This document shows, piece by piece, positions 47,480 to 58,010 of a stretch of DNA of 64,000 nucleotides. Both the position numbers and the translations under genes were made by a program. Source of the DNA: Caenorhabditis remanei (Eukaryota; Nematoda; Chromadorea; Rhabditida; Rhabditidae); the NCBI RefSeq assembly GCF_010183535.1, contig NC_071330.1, positions 4,011,717 to 4,075,716 on the forward strand, given 5' to 3'. The notes below the pieces were generated by a model. It was not told the origin of the DNA. It searched no databases and saw only the letters and a program-made list of their open reading frames with translations. Positions within the stretch are counted from its first letter, which is position 1, and the number at the start of each line of letters is the position of its first letter.

Positions 47480-48179
47480 ATCACCAAGACTTTTTATCCG
47501 TTTCCCTCTTTCATTTACCCAATTTACGGTTTTGTCAAATTGCCAAACACTCCCACCATTCTTGTTACCCATACTAACTAATAATGTGTGCAGTTTGTGA
47601 ATATAATAAGTCTCATCCCCCGTTCTAATCATTTTCTGTTGTCATGATGTAAAACTAGGCCCCGGGGTTTTCGGTGTTCTTGTCACATTGATAGTTCACC
47701 TCCCTCGTTTTCAAGAGCCATTTTCCCCTCCCAGTGCCATTTCTTTTCTTTTTTTTGCCCCCAACTAATCTCGAATCTTGTGATGTATTTGTAATATTTC
47801 GGATATCATTGCATGTATTCTCATTTGCCTCCCCGCACGTATACTACTTTGCACCCCTTACTAACCAACTAGTCTTCCCGCATGAATAAACTTTATCAAA
47901 TGCCTTCTGAAATTCGTTCTTCTTTATGTTTAAATTGGTTTCCTCTTTACCATAGTTTACTTTAAATCCCTCTCTTCCTGTATCCAGACGCGCTCCGAAA
48001 AGTGGGCGCCAACGGTTGTGACGAAGAGAGTGTAGTGTAAAGTATTCTTGGGAGTTCAGTCATCCCTTCTCATCATTTTGATGACTTTTTGCATCTTCCC
48101 AATCGTTACTTGTATCGTTCTGTCAAATCTCACCGATAGATTTAGATTCTCTCCATAAAATTATCGAATTTCAGATAAA
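47480..48179. other. 3' UTR of zinc-finger gene and promoter of next gene
   Basis: Pyrimidine-rich sequence with AATAAA at about 47884. OMA-type mRNAs are controlled through long 3' UTRs, which would fit, but no binding site was tested. The next gene's acceptor ATTTCAG ends at 48174. Confidence 0.5.
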
Positions 48180-49416
48180 ATGAGTGATGAGCCTGCCGCG
48201 AAGCGTGCGAGAATTGGTGACGAACCAGCTGTGGAGCGTGCGAAAAATGCGGACGAATTCCCCAATCTCCGCTCGGATCTTGTTGGCGCTGTAAAAGAGA
48301 AGTTGATCGAGCTAGACGCCGTGCAACACCAACTGGACGTTATGAGCGAGAAGGCGGCTGAAGAAGTTCTGAGAGTCGAGAAGGCTTTCAATAAGAAGCG
48401 AATGCCGATTTATGAGAAGCGAAAGGCATTGACGACGAAGATCGATCACTTCTGGCAGACGGCTTTTCTCAATCATCACTTGCTCTCGACCGCGATTCCA
48501 GAAGAGCAAGAAGATCTGCTGGGTGCTCTGAGAGATCTCGAGGTGCAAGAGTTCGAAGATATCCGCAGTGGATTCCGAATCGTCATGACATTCGACCAAA
48601 ATGAGTATTTTGAGAATACCGTCATCACCAAGTCATATCATTTGCAATCGGAAACGCCAAGCACACAAATCACTGAAATCAAATGGAGGGAGAATAAGAA
48701 GCCGCCGCCGGTAAGAATTGTCAAGAAAGATCCCTTTTTTCCGCAGTATAAATCTTCCAGAAACCGGAAGACGAGTCAGCCGTCACGTTCCTCGAATGGC
48801 TCAACTACGCTGCACCACCAGACAGCGACGAGATTGCCGAAGTTATCAAGGATGACTTGTTCGTCAATCCACTTCAATATTACGTGATGCCCGATATGCA
48901 AGAAGTGGATGTGGACGAAATTGAAAGTTTTTTGAATGAGGATAGGGGCGTGGATGAGGTTTCGTTTCAAACTATGAATACGGAAAGAAAACATTTCTTC
49001 AGAATGGCCAACCGATTCCTGGCTTCCCGAGACCAGTCGATCTGTCTACTATCATGGCAAACGATGATTCAGATGAATTGGGAGAGGAAGCTGTCGAAGA
49101 GATGGATGATGAGGAGAAAGTAGAGGATGAAGAAGGTGAAGATGTTGAGGACGAAGAAGAAGGAGAGATAGAAGGTGAAAGTGTTGATGACGAGGATGAT
49201 GATGGAGAGGAAGGAGCTCTCGAAGAGGATGAAGATGAAGAGGAGGCGGAGGGAGAAGGGGAAGGTGGAGGTGAAGGCGGCGGTGACGATCAAGGAGAAG
49301 GTGAAGGAGAAGGGGAAGGAGATGGCGAAGGCGAAGGCGAAGAAGAAGAAGGAGGCGATGAGGAGAATGACGCGGAGAAGGCTGCAGAATTGCTCGGACC
49401 GATCGATGAACAATAA
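48180..49416 (+). CDS. spr-2: SET/TAF-I-beta family histone chaperone
   Basis: Exons 48180-48710, 48761-48958 and 49003-49416 join in phase 0 to 380 residues. The NAP/SET fold is clear: a dimerising helix (residues about 40-75), [58 protein letters not shown], and [19 protein letters not shown] against IKDDIWPNPLQYYLVPDM in human SET. The tail of about 120 residues is Glu/Asp/Gly-rich, longer than in human SET. SET proteins bind histones and block acetyltransferases in the nucleus; C. elegans spr-2 suppresses presenilin (sel-12) defects. A basic KRAR near the N-terminus may serve nuclear import. The start directly follows a trans-splice-like ATTTCAG. Confidence 0.9.
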
Positions 49417-49852
49417 TTCAATGCAACTGTTATCTGGAGCATAATTTATTTTCATTTTCATGTATTTATTCTTCCCATTTCCTCATTATGAGAGAATCAC
49501 TGCCTCAATTTCCAGTATTATCATTATTATTAACCAGCTTTTTTGATGCTTTTGTGTATGTATGACTATTCATTTTTATTTATCATTCTTATATATATTT
49601 TTCACACAAATTAAAAGGAAATGTTTGAGTGGTTTGACCATAGGCCGATAGGTCGAAAAGTACAGTACTCACTGAATTCACGAGTTCATTGTCAAATGTT
49701 CGTCTAGAGAACCCGGATTTTCTCTCTAATTTTCTTTACTTTGCAGAATAGTCTACTTTTTCAAAGTTATGGAATGATATGAAGTAACCCATCATGGAAT
49801 GTTCAAATGATTCATTCGTGGACACAACAGTTGTCAGAAGACAAGAAATTAA
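49417..49852. other. Intergenic, duplicated flank of peptide pairs
   Basis: After the spr-2 3' UTR, 49655-49852 (TACAGTACTCACTGAATTCACGAGTTCATTGT and following) recurs near 53320-53468, and GCAGAATAGTCTACTTTTTC at 49744 recurs inverted near 54165. The flanks were therefore duplicated with the peptide pairs. Confidence 0.6.
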
Positions 49853-50023
49853 TTATTTCTTAGCATCGAACTTGTCGAACATCTCGTCGATGGTGTAACA
49901 GTATCCTTCGTAGCAGACGGATTCGTAGTCGCATTGAGTGCTCGAACGGCAACGACGTCCACGAGCGATGACTGGAGACGTGATGGCCAGAAGGCAGAAG
50001 ATGAAGAGAATCAGAATATTCAT
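49853..50023 (-). CDS. Secreted four-cysteine peptide (copy 3)
   Basis: Single exon of 56 residues: a 20-residue signal peptide ending SPVIA and a mature peptide of about 36 residues with four cysteines (CRSSTQCDYESVCYEGYC, spacing 5-5-4), then acidic/basic IDEMFDKFDAKK. The ATG at 50023 is chosen because the TATA box (50082-50089) lies upstream of it, although the frame stays open through the promoter. Mature sequence identical to copies 2, 4 and 5. Two disulfides are likely. Role unknown. Confidence 0.8.
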   Translation of the reverse strand: MNILILFIFCLLAITSPVIARGRRCRSSTQCDYESVCYEGYCYTIDEMFDKFDAKK

Positions 50024-50301
50024 TCGGAGTGAGAAGAACAGAAGAGATACTTCTGATTGATTTCTGGGGAATCGAGGATGATATTTATAGCCTCTGATTC
50101 CCATGTTTCTATGCAAATTTTTGGAAAAAACTGCAATTTGGTGATCATGAATCATTTCTCATGACCAACCAACTCTTTTCTTTAAAAAAAGAAGTTTTTC
50201 CTTCAAATTTGCATAGAAACATGGGAATCAGAGGCTATAAATATCATCCTCTCTTCCCCAGAAATCCATCAGAAGTATCTCTTCTGTTCTTCTCATTCCG
50301 A
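50024..50301. promoter_or_regulatory. Divergent palindromic promoter, peptide pair 2
   Basis: TATA boxes at 50082-50089 (minus) and 50236-50243 (plus), with inverted TTTGCATAGAAACATGGGAA blocks. The central part is the inverse of that in pair 3, so pairs 2 and 3 are inverted relative to each other. Confidence 0.7.
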
Positions 50302-50472
50302 ATGAATATTCTGGCTCTCTTCATCTTCTGCCTTCTGGCCATCACTTCTCCAGTCATCGCTCGTGGACGTCGTTGCCGTTCGAGCACTCAATGCGACTAC
50401 GAATCCGTCTGCTACGAGGGATACTGCTACACCATCGACGAGATGTTCGACAAGTTCGATGCAAAGAAATAA
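50302..50472 (+). CDS. Secreted four-cysteine peptide (copy 4)
   Basis: 56 residues. The signal peptide differs from copy 3 by one residue (NILA against NILI) and the mature part is the same. The ATG at 50302 lies about 58 bp after the TATA box; the longer open frame upstream crosses the promoter. The 3' flank (CGAATAAATCATTTGAACATTCCA) is shared with other copies and contains AATAAA. Confidence 0.8.
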   Translation: MNILALFIFCLLAITSPVIARGRRCRSSTQCDYESVCYEGYCYTIDEMFDKFDAKK

Positions 50473-50695
50473 TTCATTTCTTGCCGTTTGACAAGCGTTG
50501 TGTCCACGAATAAATCATTTGAACATTCCAAAAGAATCTGTGTTTGGGTTACTGAAAACAATCAAAAAGTGTTAAACGCGGAGATTAATATTGCGGAATT
50601 GTTCATGGGAACATGTTTCAGTGGTGTAGAGAGTAACTTCTGAGTCGTGTTCGGAAAATGATAAAAACTAAAACTAATATTCATTTCTCATAATC

Positions 50696-53076
50696 TCATT
50701 CCAATGCCTTCACAATGTACGGTTCACCCAATTTATACGCCGGTCCTCGATATTCTTTTGCATTCGCATCCCAGTCAGGCGGATCATTTCTGTTGCATTT
50801 CATACCCTGGAATGTCGAAAAATAGGTTTTGTTCAAAAAACAAAAGAACAAATCTCACAATAGAAGAAGATCGAATGCATTTATAGACGAAATCGTAATC
50901 CGGAATGCTTGTATACACCAACTGATCAAGATAGACAAGTATTTTGTTCATCTCCGTATAACATCCACTGCGCAACACCTGAAAATGGATGATTGCAACT
51001 GCGCTCTACCGAAACCTATCAAATCAATAGAGCAGCACTCACAAATTTCAACTGCTCTCCAGTACGCAATTTCAACTTGACTTCACGCACCGCGTCCCGA
51101 TCTTTCAGCTTTTTCCATGGCAATTCTTCAGCTATCATCTCCAAAATCATATACCACCAAGACTCCAGATCGTCCTTCCTGGATTGGTCTTTCTGAAAAA
51201 GAAGGAGAAATTAAAAAGTGACCACCCATCTCTTATAACTCACTCCTTCATGAGCAGCCATCGATGCGTATCTGGTAGTTCCACGGAATGCACACTCCTT
51301 CCTGGGAGTTCTCAAATCTTTTCCCTTCAATGCGATTCTACGACAAAGTCCGAAATCGAGGACGTAAACCGTGTGATAGTCGTCTTCTCCTTCTCTTCCA
51401 GCAGCGAAATTCGGAGGTTTGATGTCACGATGCAGGTAGCCGACCTAAAATGAAGTACTACACTGTGGGAGTAGTTTAGAATTTTTGAGAAAATGGGAAG
51501 GATGTTAAGGTCCGGAGGATTCAGAACTCACTTTAATGTGAGATCACCAGCCTACGGTATCTCAGTCGCTGGAGGAGATTATGCAAAAGTTCGGCCACGT
51601 GTAGTCTTGATAAGTTCCGAAAAAATTGACTAAGGACTACCGGAAAATTTAATGATGCTACCATATCTATTACCGTAATCCTACCGTCCTACCGTAGTTC
51701 TATCGTAATCCTACCGTATCTGTTACCGTAATCATACGGTAATCCTATCGTAATCCTACGGTAATCCTACCGTAATCCTACCGTATCTGCTACCGTAATC
51801 CTACCGTATCTGTTACCGTAACCCTACCGTATCTGTTACCGTAGTTCTACCGTAATCCTACCGTCTTACCGTAGTTCTACCGTAATCCTACCGTCCTACC
51901 GTAGTTCTACCGTAATCCTACCGTCTTACCGTAGTTCTACCGTAATCCTACCGTCCTACCGTAGTTCTACCGTAATCCTACCGTCCTACCGTAGTTTTAC
52001 CGTAATCCTACCGTCTTACCGTAGTTCTACCGTAATCCTACCGTCTTACCGTAGTTCTACCGTAATCCTACCGTCCTACCGTAGTTCTACCGTAATCCTA
52101 CCGTCCTACCGTAGTTCTACCGTAATCCTACCGTCCTACCGTAGTTCTATCGTAATCCTACCGTCCTACCGTAGTTCTACCGTAATCCTACCGTTCTACC
52201 GTTATCCTATCGTAGTCCTAATGACCGCGTTAATCAGTTAAGCGCGCTAGATCATCATCATTTCAGCATATATCTTTTGCCATCAGCTTTGATGAATCCG
52301 GCTTGGCCGAGTTTTAGCACAAGTTCTGCTTTCGGATCAAAACTTGGTTTTCTGGCAACAATCAAAAAGATGAATCCTTAATGAACTTTGAAAATGAACC
52401 GAGTCGTTTCACTTTCAGCTTGATGAAATTTTCTCTTCTCGTAACTCACCCTATGCAAATCCCTCAACGCTGCCAACGTCTGCTCAGCAATCTTCATAGT
52501 CGTCGACAACGTGTACTTTCTTCCCTCCTGAGTCACTCGAATATCCCATAAATTCTTCCCGACACACTTCATGACAACAAACAAAAATCGATTCTCAACA
52601 GCGCCATGATCAACCAACTGGACGAAATGCGGAGATCTCAACAGGTTCAGAGCGAGGAGCACATTGGCTTCGTATGGGAGCATTGCTCGTTTCATATGGA
52701 CGGATTCACATTTCAGAGCAAAAGGATGTTGGTCGGACTTGCGAATTACAGAGAACACTGCGCCGAATGATCCCTTGCCGAGTTCGGTGATGATCTAAAA
52801 TTTTATGAAAAAAGGATTTCTAGATTCTATGTATAATAGCCATACCTCATAAGTGTCCTTCGCTGTATGAATCTCGGTCTCTCCTCCATTTTCGAAACGT
52901 GGCATATCCTGCTCCTGAGCCTTCTTATTCTGTGCTCTCGCCTCCTCGGCCTTCTTTTCAGCCTTCTCTTTCTCTTCATCTTTCTTTTTCTCTCCTGCAG
53001 TTTTCTCACATTTCTCGTCTCCGCTTCTTTTTGGAGTCCTCGGAACAGATGGCTCTATCTTGCTGTTCTGATTCAT
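50696..53076 (-). CDS. Casein kinase 1 family protein kinase, worm-expanded type
   Basis: Minus-strand exons 52846-53076, 52450-52794, 51244-51444, 51043-51192, 50859-50978 and 50696-50806 are all phase 0 and give 385 residues. After a charged N-terminal segment of 77 residues (DEEKEKAEKKAEEARAQNKK) comes a full kinase core: GKGSFG loop, ALKCE lysine, HRDIKPPN catalytic loop, DFG, and GTTRYASMAAH, the CK1/TTBK form replacing APE. SRKDDLESWWYMILEM also fits CK1/TTBK. All catalytic residues are present, so it should be active. CK1-like genes are greatly expanded in worms and many act in sperm. The ATG at 53076 follows TTTTCCAG. Intron 3 is about 1 kb and carries a minisatellite. The gene sits between two inverted peptide pairs. 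Confidence 0.85.
51640..52215. repeat. Minisatellite, CTACCGTAATC units, in a kinase intron
   Basis: From about 51640 the sequence is tandem TACCGTAATCC/TACCGTAGTTC units. A 30-bp higher-order unit (CCTACCGTAGTTCTACCGTAA plus TCCTACCGT) repeats about 11 times from 51845 to 52200. The flanking 52258-52350 stretch reads open on the minus strand (KPSFDPKAELVLKLGQAGF), coding-like but not joinable in frame. Confidence 0.85.
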
Positions 53077-53468
53077 TCTGGAAAATTGATTCATTCTAGA
53101 ATCTCGATCTTGACCTACCTTTTCACAAGAAGCTAATGAATGAAATGAAAACTGATGATGAAGAAGATACACGTAACAGGCAGCTCCAATTTGAAATGTT
53201 TGGTAGAAAATTGAATAAACAAAACAATAAATACATTTAAAAAACAAAGAGATGGAAGTTCAACACGTGTCTTTTCTTGAAATTATCGAAATACTATTTT
53301 GATTTACAGTAATCCTCAACGTACAGTACTCACTGAATTCACGAGTTCATTGTCTAATATTCGTCTCGAAAACCCGGATATGTGTACTGTAATCCAAAAA
53401 CAGTTTCATTTGGAATGTTCAAATGATTTATTCGTGGACACAACAGTTGTCAGAAGACAAGAAATGAA
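53077..53468. other. 5' flank of the kinase and 3' flank of peptide copy 5
   Basis: Immediately upstream of the kinase ATG a 41-nt GT..AG segment ending TTTTCCAG may be a 5'-UTR intron or outron. The rest is duplicated flank shared with 49655-49852. Confidence 0.5.
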
Positions 53469-53639
53469 TCATTTCTTAGCATCGAACTTGTCGAACATCT
53501 CGTCGATGGTGTAGCAGTATCCCTCGTAGCAGACGGATTCGTAGTCGCATTGAGTGCTCGAACGGCAACGACGTCCACGAGCGATGACTGGAGAGGTGAT
53601 GGCCAGAAGGCAGAAGATGAAGAGAGTCAGAATATTCAT
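53469..53639 (-). CDS. Secreted four-cysteine peptide (copy 5)
   Basis: 56 residues, same mature peptide as copies 2-4. The ATG at 53639 lies downstream of the TATA box at 53698-53705. Head to head with copy 6. The whole pair is an inverted duplicate of pair 2, with the kinase gene between. Confidence 0.8.
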   Translation of the reverse strand: MNILTLFIFCLLAITSPVIARGRRCRSSTQCDYESVCYEGYCYTIDEMFDKFDAKK

Positions 53640-53919
53640 TCGGAATGAGAAGAGCAGAAGAGAGACTTCTGATGGATTTCTGGGGAAGAGAGGGCGATAT
53701 TTATAGCTTCTGATTCCCATGTTTCTATGCAAATTTGAAGGAAAAACTTTTTTTTAAAGAAAAAGTTGGAATTGATGATCATGAGAAATGATTCATGATC
53801 GCCAAATCGCAGTTTTTTCCAAAAATTTGCATAGAAACATGAGAATCAAAGGCTATAAATATCGTTCTCAATTCCCCAGAAATCCATCAGAAGTCTCTCT
53901 TCTGCTCTTCTCATTCCGA
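53640..53919. promoter_or_regulatory. Divergent palindromic promoter, peptide pair 3
   Basis: TATA boxes at 53698-53705 (minus) and 53854-53861 (plus) flank a centre whose reverse complement matches pair 2 (GCGATCATGAATCATTTCTC). Confidence 0.7.
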
Positions 53920-54090
53920 ATGAATATTCTGACTCTCTTCATCTTCTGCCTTCTGGCCATCACTTCTCCAGTCATCGCTCGTGGACGTCGTTGCCGTTCG
54001 AGCACTCAATGCGACTACGAATCCGTCTGCTACGAAGGATACTGTTACACCATCGACGAGATGTTCGACAAGTTCCATGCAAAGAAATAA
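53920..54090 (+). CDS. Secreted four-cysteine peptide (copy 6)
   Basis: 56 residues with the usual signal peptide and the four-Cys mature part. The single mature-region change is Asp to His near the end (DKFHAKK). The ATG at 53920 follows the TATA box at 53854-53861. AATAAA lies in the shared 3' flank. Confidence 0.8.
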   Translation: MNILTLFIFCLLAITSPVIARGRRCRSSTQCDYESVCYEGYCYTIDEMFDKFHAKK

Positions 54091-54870
54091 GTCATTTGAC
54101 TGTTGTGTCCACGAATAAATCATTTGAACATTCCATGCTAGGTTACTTCATATCATTCCGTAACTTTGAAAAAGTAGACTATTCTGCTTTGGTGACCGGG
54201 TTACGGTAGTTTTTGTATGCTCCTGGGTATCCTTTCAATCAAAACACACATTGAGATAACTACAGACATTGTTAGAACGTCAATATTCAAAACTGTTACC
54301 CATTTCCTATAAATAAGAAAACTCGGAATAAGTTGTGGACTTGCGATGTGTCACATTCTTCAAAGGCTCTATAGAAATAGGAATTATTGAATCGGAAGCT
54401 TTTTCTGGAAGTCAGATTGATTTCTGTTGCAAAAACTTAAAAATGGCACTTGCGAGCATATTCCATAAGGGAATTTAAATTTTGAAGCGCTAAAAAAATA
54501 AAATTGGGTAGAGTGATCAGTTGAGTGTCTTAGGTGGAGAACGTTAGTCCCTCCATTTTTTCGACTCAGTATATAATCTTTATTTGTAGTTTCGAGAGTT
54601 ATTTCTTCAACTCGTCATTATTCTCTAGTAATATATTTGTCTGTGCTCCATCCATGGTTTCACAAAATGTGGTACTAGATATGACCGAGTCCTATGGGGG
54701 ATTGCATTAAGATTTTCTTGAAGATGTATTGCCATTCTGTTTATTCATAATGTATCGAAACAGTTAAAAATCATAAAACATAGAAAAAGAGAATTAGATA
54801 GACCAAAAAATTAACATCGCTTGAAAAATATTTCAGTTGTGGAACACACGAAAAGAGGTAAGATGTTTTA
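54091..54870. other. Intergenic, no gene seen
   Basis: The first 100 bp are shared with the flank of peptide pair 2 (inverted). The rest, to the MITE at 54871, shows no ORF or repeat that I recognise. Confidence 0.5.
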
Positions 54871-55397
54871 CTAGGGAAGGCCCTCGACTCGGTTTGGAGT
54901 TATGGGACGTGACCTATATCATTGGAAAGCCGAGAGAAACGCTGATTCCACATTTACATTCAGTTTTTGCCCTCGAAGTCTGGTAATCGAGAAAACTGGG
55001 GTCAAAGTTAGAAAAAAATGGCAAACTATTGCATACTTGTCAACCGGGACGAAACGGGCCGGATCGTAACTCGCGTAAAAATGAATATTATGAGCTGAAA
55101 AATATACCAAAATGTAGATCTCGACGAGTTCTATGCCCATGACCTATTACGGGCCGGATGGCTATTCGTTAATGTGCCGCGGGCCGGGAAAAAGTGCCAA
55201 AAAACGCGAAAATGGCCAAAAAAGTCATTCTAGCCCGGCCCGCGGCACATTAACGAATAGCCATCCGGACCGTAATAGGTCACGGGCATAGAACTCGTCG
55301 AGATCTACATTTTGGTATATTTTTCAGCTCATAATATTCATTTTGACGCGAGCCTTCACGTCCCATAACTCCACCTTCACCTGGAGGCCTTCCCTAG
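54871..55397. mobile_element. TTA-flanked palindromic MITE at an F-box stop codon
   Basis: Ends CTAGGGAAGGCC/GGCCTTCCCTAG with inner GGAGTTATGGGACGTGA arms, and further arms pairing across GGGCCGG-rich sequence. Flanked by TTA at 54868-54870 and 55398-55400. The right-hand TTA is the complement of the F-box gene's TAA stop. TTA duplications are typical of PIF/Harbinger elements (inference). A diverged CATACTTGTCAACC end near 55034 suggests a nested hAT-like part. Confidence 0.8.
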
Positions 55398-56480
55398 TTA
55401 GTACAAAACATAAAAACGAACATAAAGAAAAGTTTCACAGTCCTTCATCGCAATCACTGCAGCTGTCCCTTCGTTCCGTTTGATCTGAACCATATCATTA
55501 TCGTCAATTCCGTGGTTTTGACGGATTTCTTTCATCGACTCTTCACTTATTTCCAAGCATTCGATTCCTTTTAAATACACATTTTCCCTGATTAAATCAG
55601 TTGTATCGATGAATAGATTCATGTATTGCAGTCTTGGATTAGATCCATGGATCCAATGCTTGAGAAATCGATTGAACTGTTTTTGAGATATTGGACGGGA
55701 TAATTCGACTCTCTCACTGTTAACCAATAAAATATCATCAAGTGAGACATCATCACGAAATACGAGATTGTTGTAGTTTTGAATGAAGAACTTCTGAACT
55801 TCACAAGCTTCTTCATATGGATTCCTTTCTAGAGTTAATTCGTTGGGATTTTTGAAATATTTCAAAATTTCCCTAATCCGGAATACAGTATTGTGTTCAA
55901 ATACAACAAGGTGATCGACACTTTTTATGACATTTTTTAACGATTCCATTTCAAATCGCTCATTTCCGTGCCAGAAAATCACATTTGGTGGTTTATTACA
56001 ACAGAACACTGATTGAATATGATCTAACCAGTTGTTGAAACTGAATGGAGTCGATGATCGAACTAATCTGTTTACATTGACAGAATGAGCAGAAATAGGT
56101 TGATTTGAGTCCAAATGAATCAATGCATCAACCGAATTGCTATAAAAAGTGAGCCCCATAATACAGGAACCAAAGTACACAGATACATCAACATCACGAA
56201 AAATGGTGATACGAACAGCGTGAGCTGTTGTTCCCAATGACGCCGCGACATTCTTAGTTTTCGTTGAGATTAGAGAGAATTCGAACCTGAAAAAATATTT
56301 TTCTGAATTCTGAAGTACAATCGAAAGTTCGAGGAAATATCTGCTTTCGCCCTGTCCCGAACGGTGTTAAGTATGCTCCTAAAATATGTGGTAAACTCAC
56401 AATGGATCTATACTCAAATTCTTAATCACTTTGATGATGACATTCTCGGGTAGTCGAAATAGCGGAAACGTAGGTTCCAT
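55398..56480 (-). CDS. F-box protein with FBA_2-type domain
   Basis: Exons 56401-56480 and 55398-56286 join (phase 2) to 322 residues. The F-box is short and typical of the Caenorhabditis fbxb group: FPLFRLPENVIIKVIKNL, then FEFSLISTKTKNVAASL. The rest matches the F-box-associated type 2 pattern, including NPRLQYMNLFID and a closing charged KRNEGTAAVIAM. Such proteins link Skp1-like adaptors to rapidly evolving substrates. The start is the ATG just before the F-box; an in-frame ATG upstream (56618) would add 46 residues. A MITE begins at the base after the stop codon, so the 3' UTR is element sequence. Confidence 0.8.
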
Positions 56481-56645
56481 TAGATCTCCAGTTATTGATT
56501 CTTGTGGTTTGGGCAGAGGTTTAGGGAGAATAGTCGACGGTGTAGGCTGGGAGGTAATGAATGGAAGATGTCGTTTTGTTTGGTTTATCGAGAGGGTTTT
56601 GTAGACCTGTGCAAACATAGTGTGGAGAGAATGTGGACAAAGATA

Positions 56646-57493
56646 CAGTACCGCTCAAAAGTGATTAAGTTTTGGTTTTTTTTCAGTTGAAAAGGTCCAA
56701 CTTTGAGAGTGTGTCATAGTAAAACTAACTGTCCCACAAAATAACTTTTTATTGGATCAAACAGACCAAGAGTAGAACTCCATTTTTGTAGTTGACAACT
56801 TTATTGTACGGATGCTCCCTAGAGAATTATGGTCATTTTAAGACGACAGCTCAAAAATCACACTATTTTGCACTGAAATGGGTCGATTTTAGGGAGGAAT
56901 CACTTTGACGATATGTGCAACAGGGTTGCATGGAATTCCGACTTCCGACTTCCGGATAAGAAAAATCACTTCCGACTTCCGACTTCCGAATAAGGGATTT
57001 TACTTCCGACTTCCGACTTCCGGATAAGGAATTTTATTTCCGACTTCCATTATTCCATAACTGTGGAATTTCCGAAAAGTATATTTCGCAGAAGTACTTG
57101 AAAAAATGGTCTAAAAGGAGAGAAAATTGGTTTTTCTTCATCCAAAACCTAATTTTCCACTGATTTCCGCCAATTTTATGATCTTTTCTCTTGGAGTTTT
57201 TGAATATTTGCGAAAAAATCTAATTCCGACTTCCAACTTCCGACTTCCGGGCGTTTTTTCACTTCCGACTTCCGACTTCCGGATAAGAAATTTTCACTTC
57301 CATGCAACTCTGATGTGCAAGGGAGCGCCCGTACAAAAATATTGTCAACTACGAAAATGGAGCTCTACTTCTAATCAGTTTCATCCAATAAAAAGTTATT
57401 CCGTGGGACAATTAGTTTTACTATGACACACTCTCAAAGTTGGGCGTTTTCAACTGAAAAGGGCAAAACATAATATACCTTTGAGCGGTACTG
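56646..57493. mobile_element. TA-flanked MITE, CAGTACCGCTCAAA ends
   Basis: Ends CAGTACCGCTCAAA/TTTGAGCGGTACTG with arms of about 200 bp, flanked by TA (56644-56645 and 57494-57495). Tc1/mariner-type target. The interior is interrupted by the element at 56931-57312. Confidence 0.85.
56931..57312. mobile_element. Nested hAT-like MITE with GACTTCCGACTTCC repeats
   Basis: Ends CAGGGTTGCATGGAA/TTCCATGCAACTCTG, flanked by a perfect 8-bp duplication ATGTGCAA (56923-56930 and 57313-57320). Subterminal tandem ACTTCCG units lie on both sides. Distinct from the CATACTTG family. Younger than the Tc1-like MITE that it interrupts. Confidence 0.85.
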
Positions 57494-58010
57494 TAGATAT
57501 TGTATTCCTTGTTTTTTAAAGAGTTTTCAGTCTGTCACAAAAAAAGAAGAAACCCAAACAAATTAATTGAAGTTTCATTATCTTTTTCAGATGTCTCATC
57601 GAATCTTCTACCTTCAACATCATGAGTTCATACAAATTTGGAGGATGTAGTGTTTTGGAAGTCACAAGTTCTTATATTCAAGAACCAGTAATCTAAGTGT
57701 TACCTATTCTCAACCAATCTGTGTAATGGATCCCATCTACAAGAATTTTTTGGCTTTCATAAAGTTTATGAGCTCTCGGAGCTCTCTTCTTTTTTGTTCG
57801 TTCTTCTTTTTCGATTCCCATTTTTTTTGTGAATGTCGTGAGTGTGCTTCCCCCTTCTTGAGCGAACGTCGTCATGCCATTTCCATGGATGTTTCATATC
57901 TCCATGGATTTCCCATTCGTGTTTTTTCATTCGACATTTCCATGTTTCTCTCTCACTTTTTACCTTCATTCATTTTCAATTTTCTTCCAACAATTTCAAC
58001 AATTTGTGTC

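Larger units (their letters stand above)
56481..58010. other. Intergenic, mostly nested MITEs
   Basis: Contains the Tc1-like and hAT-like MITEs listed below. An open frame from 57726 continues into the gene at 58011 and could be a longer N-terminus, but its composition (Phe/Ser-rich) looks like untranslated leader. Confidence 0.5.

Noticed and set aside
49069..49461. Long minus-strand ORF (130 codons)
   Set aside because: Antisense shadow of the Glu/Asp-rich tail of the SET gene.
51640..52215. CRISPR-like look of regular repeats
   Set aside because: Units are contiguous with no unique spacers and lie in a nematode intron; a minisatellite.
57726..58010. Upstream in-frame extension of the 58011 gene
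   Set aside because: Phe/Ser-rich, leader-like composition; no acceptor or conserved feature supports it.
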